In this document: one piece after another, positions 36,971 to 50,635 of the stretch
Layout of the letters: every line of letters starts with the position of its first letter
How positions within the stretch are numbered: the first letter of the stretch is position 1
From: Phascolomyces articulosus
Lineage: Eukaryota; Mucoromycota; Mucoromycetes; Mucorales; Lichtheimiaceae
NCBI GenBank assembly: GCA_025677815.1
Contig: JAIXMP010000029.1
Location: forward strand, 1-64,000
Direction of reading: 5' to 3'
Length of the DNA: 64,000 nt
Translations under genes and position numbers: made by a program
The notes under the pieces: generated by a model
The model's database searches: none
Seen by the model: the letters and a program-made list of their open reading frames with translations, nothing else
Told to the model about the DNA's origin: nothing

Positions 36971-39900
36971 CTACAAATGTAATTCTTGTAAGCTTTTGTA
37001 AAAACTATTATCATCAGGGAACTATGGACAAAAAAAGTTTTTTTTTTTTTTTTTCGCACGGGTTATTTTAAACGCGAAAAGGGAGAGAAAAATAGTGAGT
37101 GATTTTAAGCAAATATGTCTGTTTTATACTTTTATGGCCTCATCTTACCTCATCGTGCGTCATTCGGCTGGGCCTTCTTTGGATACACAAAATACCAGAA
37201 TCGAGCACTGATTTTTGGTACGTTCCTGCATCGTCCATTTGTACACATATTGGCAAGTAACGTGGACTATCTAATTGAATACTCTTGACTAAAGTATAAG
37301 TCGGCATTACCGTGGGTGCAATCACGCGAATTTCTTTTACTTGGCGTTCATTTTCAGGCAACCATGGTTCATCCTTATATACAGTTAATCGAAGTGGGAC
37401 ACGACATGGCTTCACTGTATCCACATCAAAGGGTGTCAACCATCGTACATCCAAAGCTAATGTCCACAAATGTCGAAATGCTTGAAGGCTATAGCGATTA
37501 TCATCCGGAGAAATGGGGTAAAATGGATAAAATGCGGTCAACAAGCCTGCAATAGCTTCGTTGGTGGTTTTGAGCGTGTAACCGCCGAGGCCGGCAAATA
37601 GTAAACCCATCGCCATATGTGCTGCCATGTGGTTACCATAATTGACATTTCCATGGATACGGCTATGCAATTGTTTCAGTCGTTCCAATAATTCCAAATT
37701 TCCTGTCCCTGCTACAACCATGGCAGCTGCTGTGGCAACGACATCCACAGCTGTTTTTACTGCATTCTTGGTAATATGTTCTTGGAATGAAACTGCTGTT
37801 GTGTTTGACATTTTAATAAAACTGTCAAGTCGACTTAATAAACATCGGAATGCTTCTTGATTATCGGAACCAGCGTACCGAAGTCCAATGCACAGGCATG
37901 CACCTGCAATAATATTGTACATTGCTTGCTTGGATGCTTCCATTTGCCAATCCTCCTGTTGCTGCTGTTGTTGATCTGGGTGGTCTTTGCGCATAAAGGG
38001 AGGGAGTTGCTGTTCAATCCATGCATCTGTGGGTCGAATGGTGTTCCACATGATAAGATTTTTGGCAACGACACGTACAAGTAAAAAATCAGGACGGATA
38101 TAATTCAAGTAAGGTCGTGTTTCGAGCACATCGATTTGTTCAGCAATACGTGCGTTCTCAGTCTTGAGATACATTAAACCCAGCGCGATCGTCGCTGCAA
38201 CCGATGTTACATCCAAATTGATAAATCTTTGTTGTTGTTTGCCACCTGCGTTGACGCCACCAGGATCATTTCCAGTCCCTCCTGTTCCACTCCCATTGCC
38301 ACCACTACCTAATGGATCTCGAGGAGGTGCGCCACGGACCTGGCCTGTCATCAATTGGTGTAACATATCTTTAATCTGTAAATCAGCCAAAGAAGGCGTT
38401 TCTCCTCCACTTCCTAGTGTGATGTACCCCAATGCAAATCCTGCTGCCAAAGCACAACTCTCGAAATCAGAATCCATCATGGAAGAATCAGCATAAGCAT
38501 GTCGACCAATTTCGCTCACCATGACGGAGCTCATCAAACGATCGCATGATCCAATATAAACAAGACCAATGCTAAGCAAACAAGTGGCTTGAATCAATAC
38601 GGAATGCCGCAAGGTAGTTGATTCTTCAGGTAGGAGCGCGGGTATATGGACCGAAAGAAGTTTGGTTACTTTACTATCTTTGGTACCTCGATAAGCAGCA
38701 GCAGCGCCAAGAACAAATCCAGCTGTAGCCAATTCACAGTTTTGGGTCATGTAACGATACCAGTGAATCAAGGGTAAATGTTTTAAATTACCGTTTAAAC
38801 CAAGCGCAAGTAAGAATCCGCCATGTTCGGGTTTGAGTTCGTCCGGATTGCTAAACACGATCCATGATCCATTGACTTTATGACTTGGAGAGATACGCAG
38901 TCCGGCTGCTACACCATTGTGGAATTGAGCCCAATTCAAATAATCTTGACTCCATGCACGATCATCCGCTGCGACAACCGTTCTTAAGGGTAATAATTTG
39001 GCGGACAAGTTGATTGTCTCGATGGGGAAAGCTTTAGTCAGATCAGGTTTATAGGTACCATAAGAATATAAACCGCGTCCAACAGATAAAGCGAGTGTTC
39101 GTTGGATCAGGTTCATGACATGGACTTGATGTTCTGCAGTAACTTCTTCATCTCTATAGATAAGTGTTAATTGGTGTGTGCGTAAATATTTGTGCAACAA
39201 CGACGTTTTGTTTATTTTTTTTCATTTTTTTTATTTTTATTTTTATTTTTATTTTTTTGCTTACGCTAAATCAGGGCGATCAGGAACCACAATTTCGGGT
39301 ACCCTCGTACTATCCAATGATGTACGAACCGTTTCTAACACACCTGTATATCCAAAACGCAAGTTCTCAGTGTCGGTATTAAGTTTATCAGAATCAAATG
39401 ATATGGTATGTTCAGTATCTTGTGTATTTTTCTTAGACTATTCTCTCATAAAAAAGTATTCCCGTTTGTTAATTGAACAAATACGACTCTCATATATCTT
39501 CATCCTTTCTCTCAATAAACCAACCTTTTGAATAGGAAGACAAAATTTCTCAGCATTCGGGTCAACTACAGTTGACACAATAGATATTTGTTCAGCCATA
39601 TCATGACGATCTAGCAAAAAAAATAAAAAATAAATGTCGATACAATGTTAAATATAGTATTCATGGATATACCTGGTAAGAGAAAAAATTTTATGTGAAA
39701 AATTTACCGATGGCTCGATAGTGCTCTGGCGTCCATGTCATTAATGGCTTCTCACAATAAGATTCCAGGACATCAAGTAATGGTCGTGCAATAAAGTTAT
39801 CAATATCTTCAATTTCTCGCCTATAGATGCCTTCTTCCACCATACGCATTACCATTTTTTCGCCTCCGCGTGTTCCCAGTGCTTCATATAACATCCATAC

Positions 39901-42702
39901 CATTTTGATAGTACGTCCATAGGAATGTTGTTGATTATTACTTAAAGGTGGATCAATACGAGTGACACCGAATACTTCATCTAATTTTGTTGGATTTTCA
40001 GTTGTAGGTGGGAAATAGTACAATGTATTAATGATATCAGGTGGATCAATGTAACGGCGACTCGTGTGAGTGAATGGACTTGTTAATTGAATAACTGTAT
40101 GTATTACAAGATGTTATTACTAACTCAAATACAAATATATATCAACGATTTCTCTTGTTTTTTTTTCTCATTGTAATATTTACCATTATCTAATGGACCC
40201 AAATCAAAACCATGTATTGTATAATATTTTATCCATGCTTTTTTTCTTAATAATGTACAAAGAAGAACCAATAAAAGACCAATGTCTTGTAACATTGCTT
40301 GGCGTTTCACTTTTGATACATGATAATCTTCGTATTGCAAATGTAGATAGCGTATAATATTATCAGATTCGTTAAGAAAATCAGTTGCCTGCCCATCTCC
40401 TTCTTTTGCATCCTTTTCGCTCAATTCAATGGCTCGTGTCACAAGTGATCGTACTTTAATTGTTGCTTGTGGTGTCGGATCCATGGATGCTTGAACAAGT
40501 GCTCGTAATTTTGGAGGAAGTCGAACTTTTGGTTGTGGTGGTGACTGCTGTTGATCCATACTAACATCCATGACATCTTCATTGGTCTGTAATGGAAAAA
40601 ATGATAACAAGGAAATGACAAATGCCTCCCATTCAATATCTTCTCGTGATCTACCTATGATCGTATTGTTCTGTATAGCTGTAAAACAGTATTCGATAAA
40701 TCGTTTTCTAAATAATCCATACTTTTGAATGGAAAGTGCACATGCTAATGCAGCTAACCCATTGAGTACCATTCCAGACTCAGGTGTAAGATCTACTTGG
40801 CAACGTCTAATTTTTCCATCGGTTGATACAATGTTGAATCGACATACAACACTATTCCGAAGATCGGCAATTGTATTGGGTATTCGTTCGTCATGCAAAT
40901 ATTGAGGAATGACAAGTGGGATCAGAAGCTGTTGTCGTATATCGCCGACCAGTTGTAATTTGTTGTCACGGACAATGATGATTTCTTTCAATCCTTTTCT
41001 TGAGACAACAGGTACGGCATGTGAGGCGGCAATTCGAGCAATCAGTGGGTCCGTGCGCCGTTGTAAAAGTTGCGGAACGCTTACACATAACAATAAACCT
41101 TCCTTCTTTTTCATGATGCATATTATTTCAGATCCATCTGTATCATGGGCAACAAATACTGAGGATTGACGTTGACCTTTTCGTCTTGTTGGTTTTCTAT
41201 TCATAAGCATGTGTAAGTCACTGGATTTCACTTGTTTTTTTAATAATATTAATTCCTACATCCATCCAATCAAGCGACTCCATCTTTCCTTACTCTTCAT
41301 ATAATAAATGGAGATATAGACCAGCAGTATCTGTCGATTCTGTAAAACTATCTCCTGCTTCGGAACCATAAAGCTGATCCGTATCCGAGCTAAAATCTTC
41401 ATGGAATTGAACAAAAGAATCTTTACGTGATAGAGGTGGAGGAGTCGTTGCCATAGGTGAAGGGGATGTCAAATTTTTTCGTTGTTTCCCTTTTGCTTTT
41501 GGTGCCGGTAACGAATTATGAAATGCTGGTTTTCGTTTCTTGTAAGGAAGTATCCTATCCTTTTGATCTGAATAGAGCCAAATTGAATGAGAACATTTTT
41601 TATCATTGTAGGTAATGACGAGTTGCTGTCGTTGTTGTTTGGTTGCATAATCCTCTACGGTTGTTGCAAAAACAAGTTCATGTGCTGCGGGTTGTATTGG
41701 TTTATTATCAAACGAGAAGCTTAAAAGGGAAATATCATTGGCATCCTCTGCTTTGGTCACCCATTCTGCTTCCTTTGCTGGATCCGTAATACTGATAAAT
41801 GTAATACCATGATCATCCGTCACCAATTCCCCCCGTTTAGGTTCAAGGAGTAAACCCACATTTAATGAACATGCATTCTGGACAGGAAACGGTAAATGGA
41901 CTGAGTACATTGTTCCATCTTCAAAATGAATTTTGACTGTGTCGCGCAGTATAATGCATAATGCTTTTCGTAAGATAGTTCGGTCGCGTAACGAGCCCTT
42001 TTGACGATCTTTCTTTTCCTGCTGTTTTGTCAACAAATGGTCGGCCCGTTTACGTTTTCCCAAACGGGAAGAAGGAGGTGGGTTACTAGCTGCAATAGAA
42101 AAAATATTGCTATGTTGTCTCAAGATCTTTTTCAACAAGTCGACATTATCGTTCGCGTTGAATTCATCGTCCTCGTCTTCGTCGTCCATTCCGTCTCCTT
42201 CTCGTTGATCCACTGCAGCATAAACAGGTCCCGTGAAATCATTTGTGTTGACGCGTTCAAAAGGAAACCAAGCAAAAATCGCAAGTTCTACTGGCTGTTT
42301 TTCCATTTCATACTTGAACGATTTGACGAGATGGCCACCACGACTCCACATGACAGTGGATCCTTCAATATATAATTCTTCTTCAAGATGCATGGCTGGA
42401 TTCAATACATGACGTTTATTACTTTTACTTTTATTGCTGCTGCTGCTATTATTATTGTTGCTTTGTAGTAATGGTGGTAATCGATGGTCACCCTCTTGTT
42501 GAAACATATCTTTACTTGGTCTTTCGTCGACTGCATAAAGTGTGTACGCAGATTCTTTGGGTTTGATCTTGAGACGATTGGTCCCTTTGGAGAAATGACT
42601 AAAGTCTGTTTGTTGCATTCCAGAAGATTCAACCACGAGATGTGGGTTGCGTGCAGCAATTTCACGCCCACAGGGTGTGAAATCCCAAATAGACTTTAGC
42701 AT
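36971..42702 (-). CDS. APC1: Anaphase-promoting complex subunit 1
   Basis: Exons 42702-41294, 41220-40184, 40094-39708, 39610-39521, 39418-39265, 39153-37149 and possibly 37021-36971 give about 1710 aa. APC1 is the main scaffold of the APC/C ubiquitin ligase that triggers anaphase. Signatures are FTPCGREIAARNPHL at the start, EEELYIEGSTVMWSRGG in the N-terminal propeller, ARPLLDVLESY and RAIGRHDMAEQ in the middle, and PC-repeat helices (LALGLNGNLKHL, GFVLGAAAAYRGTKD, ALAAGFALGYITLGSG, IALGLMYLKTEN, HMAAHMAMGLLFAGLGG). The long exon could also simply read through to a TGA at 37140-37142. I favour splicing, because GAG|GTAAGA is a strong donor and the extra exon (ending FYKSLQELHL) resembles the SYxEDPxGxxSLL region of APC1. 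The start is the first ATG. The start of exon 5 is uncertain because three in-frame acceptors compete. Confidence 0.93.
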
Positions 42703-42862
42703 ATGTATAAATAAAAAACGTGTGTTGGAAGAATAAGGTACGTGATTTTTTTTCCTCACAATATAAAATTAAATTTTCAAGCAGCATGAAAAATTTCACT
42801 TATACATTTCTCAATGACCAAACTCGTACTATCTGAATTCATAAAGCAGCTAACTACCAGGT

Positions 42863-42893
<31 letters not shown>

Positions 42894-44430
42894 CAACCAC
42901 CATTATTACTTGTTAGAAATACAAGAGTGTGTAGTATTAAACCAATTACTAGGTATCGTGCTCTTATCAGGGTTACCTCATCAGTCTATATTAGTTGCTC
43001 GTGAATAGGCATTTTGCTTAATTTCGTTTAATAGGCATCATTCGGCGACCTATAACCAATTTCTTTATAACAATAATATATATCTAGTATCTTTGATTTG
43101 GCGAGAGATACAGTTGTTTTATCCAAGCAAAACCTGCGCTTTATAGATTTGTTTAATACTTGAAATCATTCTAAAACTTAGGCATAGAGTATATTTTCTC
43201 CACCTAATAGATTTCATATAAAGTAAAACAAAAATTTTATTAGTAAAAAATAGCAAAATACATAAAATTTAATTAAACATTCGAACGACCAACAATGTGG
43301 AGGTTATTGAACCTCATTAAGAGGTTCTGGTCTTGGTCCAGAGGTCGACGTTGTCTCTCCTGCGAATACATGGACTTTGAATATGACAAAAGGTTTATAA
43401 AAACATAGCTAAACTGAGAGTAGCAAACAAGAAAGAGTAGTATATTTCAAATTTATATAAAATATAGTCATTCTACATGTTGTAATAAATTCCATTTACC
43501 TATTTTATACAATGAATTTGTTAGTTCATAAATACTCAGACTTATGATGAGTAGACCACTCTGATATAGATGCATGCGATGATTGCAAGAAATCTATTCG
43601 TCTTATTGTTCATTGATATTATTATACTCTCTAAATGAAGGCATTAATAAATTTTTGCTGTAAACAGAAGTTAAGTATCATTATATATACATAGTATTTC
43701 AGTACGATGCAGATGGGTTTATAAAGAAAAGGTATTCCAATTATATCATGATTTAGTATCTATATTGCTACTGGTAGTAAGATTACTTTTTATATTACCT
43801 ATTATCAAGTGTTATATAATAGTTACTACTGCATTTTTATATCAATGAATAAAACACAAATAGTTGCATAAACTGATCCGAAGAGGTATCCAAATTTGGT
43901 TAAACCGGTATTCATTATTTATCGACACGATAGTAAAAAATTTTTGATGGATAAAAAATAATAGTGGTATTAATAAAGAAAAAAAATATATTGAAAACTG
44001 ATCACCATATTGAATAATTGCTAAAAAAATGAATAAATAAGAATATAAAGTTACTTTAAACTATTACGAACACATAATAGTAGAACAGTCATCAGGAGCA
44101 GTGAGAAAAAAGTAAATGATTGTTGACATCGTTTCAGAACCAATTGCGCCACACATGTAGTATTCCTGTTGCAAATATACATATATTTTTTTTCGATTGT
44201 GTTGAACATTGACGTGTAACATCAAGATAAAAAGAGGTAATAATGGTTATAGAACGATGAAGAAGAATTGTATTTTACGTAATAATAATAAATATAAATA
44301 AATAATCCATATATTCTTATTTCACCTTGACAAAAAGAAGGTTTAAAGGTTTCTCTCTTTTTGTTATTTCCCACTTATCGTTAAGAGGCAACACAACACT
44401 TTTCGCTCAAGCTCATATAAAATTACAACC
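42703..44430. other. Divergent intergenic region between APC1 and MATE genes
   Basis: In 1.7 kb of AT-rich DNA, a run of 21 T (42862-42882) joins a run of 11 A (42883-42893), a nucleosome-repelling type of tract often found in fungal promoters. A short, less AT-rich island lies at about 43280-43372 and is discussed as a finding. Nothing else is recognisable. Confidence 0.6.
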
Positions 44431-46250
44431 ATGGCTTTATCATTCCCAATAAAGAGAAATGTTAAAGGCGATGAAGAGACAACCATAACTCGACACAACC
44501 AAGACAAAACAAACAATAATCATACCATTGACGAACGAACAACACTGCTATCATCATCACCATCGTCATCTTCAAGTTTATCAGGTTCTCATGATGATGA
44601 AGATTTTATATCACAACCAGCATCTATATCACACGTAGACCATGCAAAATGGATTATAAAAAAATGTATTCCTTTATTGATGACAAGTTTGCTTCATCAA
44701 GTCACTAAATGGATTGTTATTATTTCGGCTGGACATTTGGTAAATAAAGGTTCTTAAATACTACTACAACTACGTTTATTACATGAGTACGTTTTTTTTA
44801 ATAAGTATAAATAAGATATCTGATTGTAAAAGTATATTATTAGGGATCTACTGATCTTAGTGCCATTGCACTTGCCCATGTATTTGAAAACTTATCAGCA
44901 AAACTGTCATCTTTCAGTCTTCGGTCCGCACTGAGTACATTATGTTCACAAGCATGGACAGGTGCTAAAGATAAATCACTCGTTGGTGTATATCTTCAAC
45001 GCGGTTTGATGATATATTTCGTAATATGTTTAGTGATTTTTACTATATGGGCCAACTCTGATTCAATATTCAAAATTTTGAAACAAGATCCAGATATTGC
45101 ACATTCAACAGGTAAGTTTTGTTTCATCCAAGAAAGAATATACATTCTGATGAAGCAGTATAGGAGGGAAAAAAAAAAAAAAACTCATTTACAAAAAAAA
45201 AAAAATCCTAATCCTTTTTTAGAAACGTACTTGTTGTATCAGTTCCCTGGTTATGTAGCACACGGTTGTTATGTTATCACCTCAGCATTTCTACAAGCTC
45301 AAGGTATTATGCGGGCCACAGTATTTGCATTATCATTTTCGGTCGTGTTCCATTTGATCGTCAATTATATACTTGTCTATTATGCTGGATTGGGCATCAT
45401 TGGTATTTCTGTTGCTTTGACGTTGAACTATTTCATGACAATTGGATTATTAGCTTTATATTCTGCTAAAATCGAAGGATATGAAGGATGGGGCGATAAG
45501 GGGTGGACACGTCAATGTTTAAAAGAGTGGGGTCCTGTCTTGCATCATTTCTTACCGGCAAGTCTTGGTTCGCTTTGGTCTGTGTTGGGTGAAGCACTTA
45601 TTACATTTAGTGTCTCTTATCTCGGCAAAACTGAACTGGCAGCACAAGCCATTTTGCAACGAAGTAGCTTGACATTCTTTTCTCCTGGTCGTGGATTACG
45701 AACAGCGCTCTCCAATCGAGTCGGAAATCATTTAGGGCTTGGATCGCCAAATGAGGCCAAACGTGCTTATTTTGTGGGTGCTATCATGGCATTGGCATTG
45801 GGTATTTTTTATACCGTCGTATTGATGGCATATCGAAAATCGTATGCTTACCTGTTTACATCGGATGATGATGTGGCTGCTGTCGTGTCGTCTGTAATAC
45901 CTGTTTTTGCGGTGACACAGACAGTTGATATGTTTAAATCATTGGGCACGGGTGTCCTGCAAGGACTTGGTCGACAAAAAGTCATTGCCCTTGTCTCATT
46001 TTTCTCGGATTTTGTTCTTGCAATACCTCTTTGCTATATTTTTACTTTTAAACTCGGTGGTGGACTTGTTGGTTTATGGTCCGGTATTGCTTGTGGAAAT
46101 CTCGCATGCGCTATTGTTCAGCTTTCTTACATTTGGATCAAAATTGATTGGATTCGCGAAGCAAAACATGCAAGAAAGCGTATAGAGGATCAACAGGACA
46201 AACTTAGCACAGAGGTACCAATAAAAAGAATACCACGCTCTACGAATTGA
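44431..46250 (+). CDS. MATE family multidrug/organic cation antiporter
   Basis: Exons 44431-44739, 44844-45111 and 45223-46250 give about 534 aa. After a hydrophilic N-terminus (about 75 residues, S-rich with an acidic DDED patch) the protein has about 12 hydrophobic spans. It resembles eukaryotic MATE transporters such as yeast Erc1. Supporting motifs are ALAHVFENLSAKLSS, LCSQAWTGAK, YLQRGLMIYF, the second-half repeat ERTELAAQAI-like segment (GKTELAAQAILQRSS), and RTALSNRVGNHLGLG. MATE proteins export organic cations or drugs using proton or sodium gradients, at the vacuole or plasma membrane. The start ATG gives MALSFPIK, with A at the -3 position. The gene is divergent from APC1. Confidence 0.94.
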
Positions 46251-49200
46251 TTAGGAGAGTAACACCCAAAAATTTTATAATCATTTTATCTTCAACTCCC
46301 GTAATAGTATATACTTAAACCAAATACCTAGTGAATAAGACTTTCCCAGAAGTCCCTCTTTCTTTATAATATCCGCCTTTCTTATTTGTCTTGTATCTAA
46401 TAAAAGCTTTTTACACTCGCACGCCTACCTTTTATTTTAATTATAAAAATAATGGTAGTTTTCATGTCTATATCTGATCTTTATTATTATAACATGGGTC
46501 TCATTTTTTTTATATGATATCATTCATCTTTTGAGTGTACACATCTCGATCATTTACACGGGTCTGAGAGAATTTTCTTGCTCCCTACCTGCTCCATTCG
46601 TCTTCAGAATAATAATAGATATATATCTTGCAGACTTTCTTTATCTCAATAAACTCGACAAATTCTTGTAATAATACTGTAATATTATTCCAAACTTTTC
46701 AATCTACAATTAAAGATATTCACTCCATTGTTTCAAAATCTTGAAATTACAAGATATAAAGAGAATAATTATTCCAGTATCATCATCAATTAGCAATTAT
46801 TTATCTCCAGCAACTACAAAGAAATGGATGGAGTTAATGGATTATATAATCAATGATTTGTTATACCAACATCCTATAAAAGTATATAAAAACCTGAAAG
46901 CACGGGAAGAAATATGAGGTAGTATTGTATACATACACAATGGATTTTTTTTTTTACTCCATTTGATCTACTGTTCCCCGTCTACAATATTTGGTATTTG
47001 TTAATCCATTTTGAGGAAAATCTACGAAATAATTTATTGAAGGGTACAAGCTAGCACATAACCGACAGTATATATCAATTATAGTTGTCAATGTTACCGA
47101 GGGTTTAGATATATACACAGAAGGATGATTTTACATAACTGACATATACAGGTACATCATTTATTCGACTGGTCGGTATACAATAATAATAGAGTAACCA
47201 TAAATAAATAGTTTATTCCCTCCTCTCCTCTTTATTATTTAAGCGATCCCTTCCATGGTATGATGTTATGTGCTACTACATACTACTACGTGATGGAAAT
47301 AATATTAATCGATGCCAAGAATAGTTATTAATCTAGTTTACATTTCATCCGATCCTCGGCATGATGATGATTATATACATTTATTATTACACTAAGTTTA
47401 AATTTATCCAACACAGAGATTTATATCAAAAGGTTGCATACGTAACAAATGAGTGATCCTATCATGTACTGGCCGTTTTTCAGCTACTACGGGGACAAAC
47501 GGCCATTACCAAGGTAAGATAATAATACAGACATTGTAATAGAGTGACTAAAAAATGAAAGCGGGGGGAGAGGTACTCAAAGATGCTCTGAACTTCATAA
47601 AACCATAAAATATTAAAATAATAACGCAGTTCGAATTGATATGCTTCCAAAACTTGAATAAGGTTTGTTGGGAGGCAAAGAAAAAAGGTTTTTTTTTTTT
47701 TTGGAACATTTTGAAAAAATAACTATACAACTTAATAATAATGATAATAATAATAAATGATTTATACCATCAGCCATGTTGATTGAATTGATCAATTTAC
47801 TGATAAATAATATCAAAATAAGTGTGATACCTATTTTTTTTAAAAGTGAGTTAAACATCTCAATGAAATGTTGGAAGAAGCTCTCAATTTTTGCCCTCAA
47901 AGGACATTACAGGCATTGAAAGCTTTAAATATGATTAGATCCAGAATTTAAGGTTTGCAGACAGAGAAAATAATCTTTTTTTTTTTTTGGATTGCATCAA
48001 AAGAAAAGGTATTGTTGTACAATAATCAGTTTTCTGCAAAATTTACTTTCCAGAGTATCCCAACACTCTTATTTCAATAGGATGGATGCAATCACTATAT
48101 CTTTCATGACACTGAAAGGATCAATTGAACTAAAAATCAATAGTTTATATAAATAAGAAATATTAAATTTTATTTACAGATAATAGCATAAAAGTATCAC
48201 TAAGAAGCTCTAGGTTTATATATTATATAAGTAGAAAGGCATAGTGTTACTAAAATAAATCTCGATCAACGAACAAAAGAAAAGCAATGGGAGTTCTTTG
48301 GATAATACAAACAATAACAATGGAGTAAATAAAAAGAAAAAATTCATGTTATTTGTTAACAATGACTCAATGTGCTATTTGAGCTGCTGTTAGTGGTGAT
48401 TATGGAAGAAGTATTTACAAAAGACCTCATCAATATTATTGAATCAAAAGATGGTAGTGTATTTTTATGCATCATAGTATTTCAGTTCAAAGATAAATCC
48501 AATGATGATGGTTGAGTATGTATCCATCAAATCATTCACATTCTCTACTCTGCCTTTTTTTTATAGGTAATTAAGATATTGTAGTTTGACTTACCAGGAT
48601 GACACCTATTATATAAATTTTTGTGGACCAAAATAATTATATCGTGTACAACATATACATATGACAAAAAGTATGCAAACTACTATTACCATCGCATTAC
48701 ACAGTCTATATAAAAAAGACTATTGTAAAACTTGCATATATGCTTCTACTAGAACTTTTTCTACCGTTTGTCAGTGTTGAAAAGAACTTGCTTTTTATTG
48801 TTCATATAGGTAGAAATATAATCATAATGGCAACAATAACAATGAATGTATATCGATACTATTATTATAATATACTTGCTGCTGTAGTAATGATCTCTTA
48901 CACTATGTTCAATGTGGTAGGAGCAAATGGATAGCATATAGCCTTATACGAATAGATCTTATTTTAAAGTGTCTGGATAATGTGTGAACCTATGCCAGCT
49001 TACATACGTAAAACCACTGTTTCACACACACATTTTTTTTAATATTATGATTATTGGAACATTAAATATAGTAGGTAGGACGATGATGATGGTAGTAATG
49101 GTGGGGAGATAGAAAAAGAAAAAGAAAGAGATTATCGTATCTTCATTTAATATATACCACTACATCGATGAGAAATGATCGAGATCGTGTATTCCTTCAA

Positions 49201-50635
49201 CATCAGGGGTCATAGTTGTATCATCAGGTTCCTATAATTCTATCAATTTTTTTTTACCCCATAATTAATATCATTTGAATCAAGGGACGAAACAAAAAGT
49301 GTAATCAGATTTCATCGATTCTCTACTTCTGTATTATATAGTATTATATTTATATCCGTTGCTTGTTGCTGTGCATATGAAAACATACCAAATAAGAATT
49401 AAGTCTAATTATACTACTACCACAAGAAGAGAATAGAACGCTTTTCCTTTCGTATGTAATAAAATAAAATAGGAAACAAAGCCGATGATATTTGAATCAA
49501 TAGCCTATTATCCTAAATGAATATATATACCTATTGCTGTTTTCCCTAGACCTGGTTATTATGTAATATCATCTTTGTAATTGTCCCATTAGTATCTCAT
49601 AACCATCTGAAATTGCCAGGAAGATAAAAGAAAAAAAAAAGAATGCAACGCTTCGATCAAAAAATAATTTCCGTGAGAAGTTTGAAATGGAAAGTGATGA
49701 CTAAAAGAATCAAGTAAATGGTGAACAATATATACCGCAGGATACCGTTATTATGTATTTTTTTTTCTTGGGTATGATCATGATTGGACATCTATAAACC
49801 ATGATATTCTTATAGATACAACAAAAAAAAATACAATATCGAATCGTTTATTAGAATCAAAAAAAAGTAAACGTATTTCTCCATATGAAAATTGTTGTAA
49901 GTTCATCAAATGTGTAACACTGGATCTTGAAAATTAATCCTGGTACAGAAACACTTATGTAATAGAACGATCGACTTGGTTTCGTTAGATAATCACTCTA
50001 TACTTGAGGGGAAATAATATACTCAAAATGAGAGATAAAATATTTCTCCGGTTGGAAAAGGAATGTTATATTGTTATAGGTATGACAGGTTCTTATATTA
50101 CGTAACCTAAGTAGCACTTGTTGTACCGCCTTATCCAGTTTAATTTTCTACAATTTTAAGAGGATGGGAAGATTCGGTTTGTCTATTTTTTTTATTGCAT
50201 ATTAATCTAACGATTTCTAGTCATTTATGTCATTTGAATTGAAATGATGGGGGTTGAAGTCTTTTGCTTGACTTGGTCTGGATAAACCTTTTTTTGTCCT
50301 ACCATTTGGATACATTATTAGACCGTCCATAGTATCGTCTTAGTTTATTATTTTTTAAGGAACAATAAAGAAGCTATTTGTTTGATATTTTTTTCCCTTG
50401 GGAAAAAAAAAGAAATCCAAAATACATCAACCTTATTACAAGAACCAGTAACAAGAAGAGAAAGGTTAGATGGTAACAGTAGTCATAGTAGTTTCACAGA
50501 TATCTTGTAAAAAAATGTATATAAAAGGATGGATGCGAAATCAAAAATGAAACATTCTTTTATTCAAACAAACAGGCCTAAAGAAGAATAACAAACAAGC
50601 GCATCTTTTTCTTACATTCCAATAATATCATCAAT
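46251..50635. other. Gene-poor AT-rich region, 4.4 kb
   Basis: No gene is visible between the MATE and GH12 genes. Two short pieces read like coding relics (47850-47951 and about 48380-48510), but they have no recognisable family and no conserved context. A GC-rich 9-bp inverted repeat lies at 47470-47505. The rest is AT-rich with homopolymer runs. Confidence 0.55.
50518..50528 (+). promoter_or_regulatory. TATA box of the GH12 gene
   Basis: TATATAAAAGG is a near-ideal TATA box, 107 nt upstream of the start codon. Confidence 0.6.

Noticed and set aside
44140..44151. Box-A-like sequence on the minus strand suggesting a tRNA or SINE
   Set aside because: No box B follows at a proper distance and no cloverleaf can be folded.
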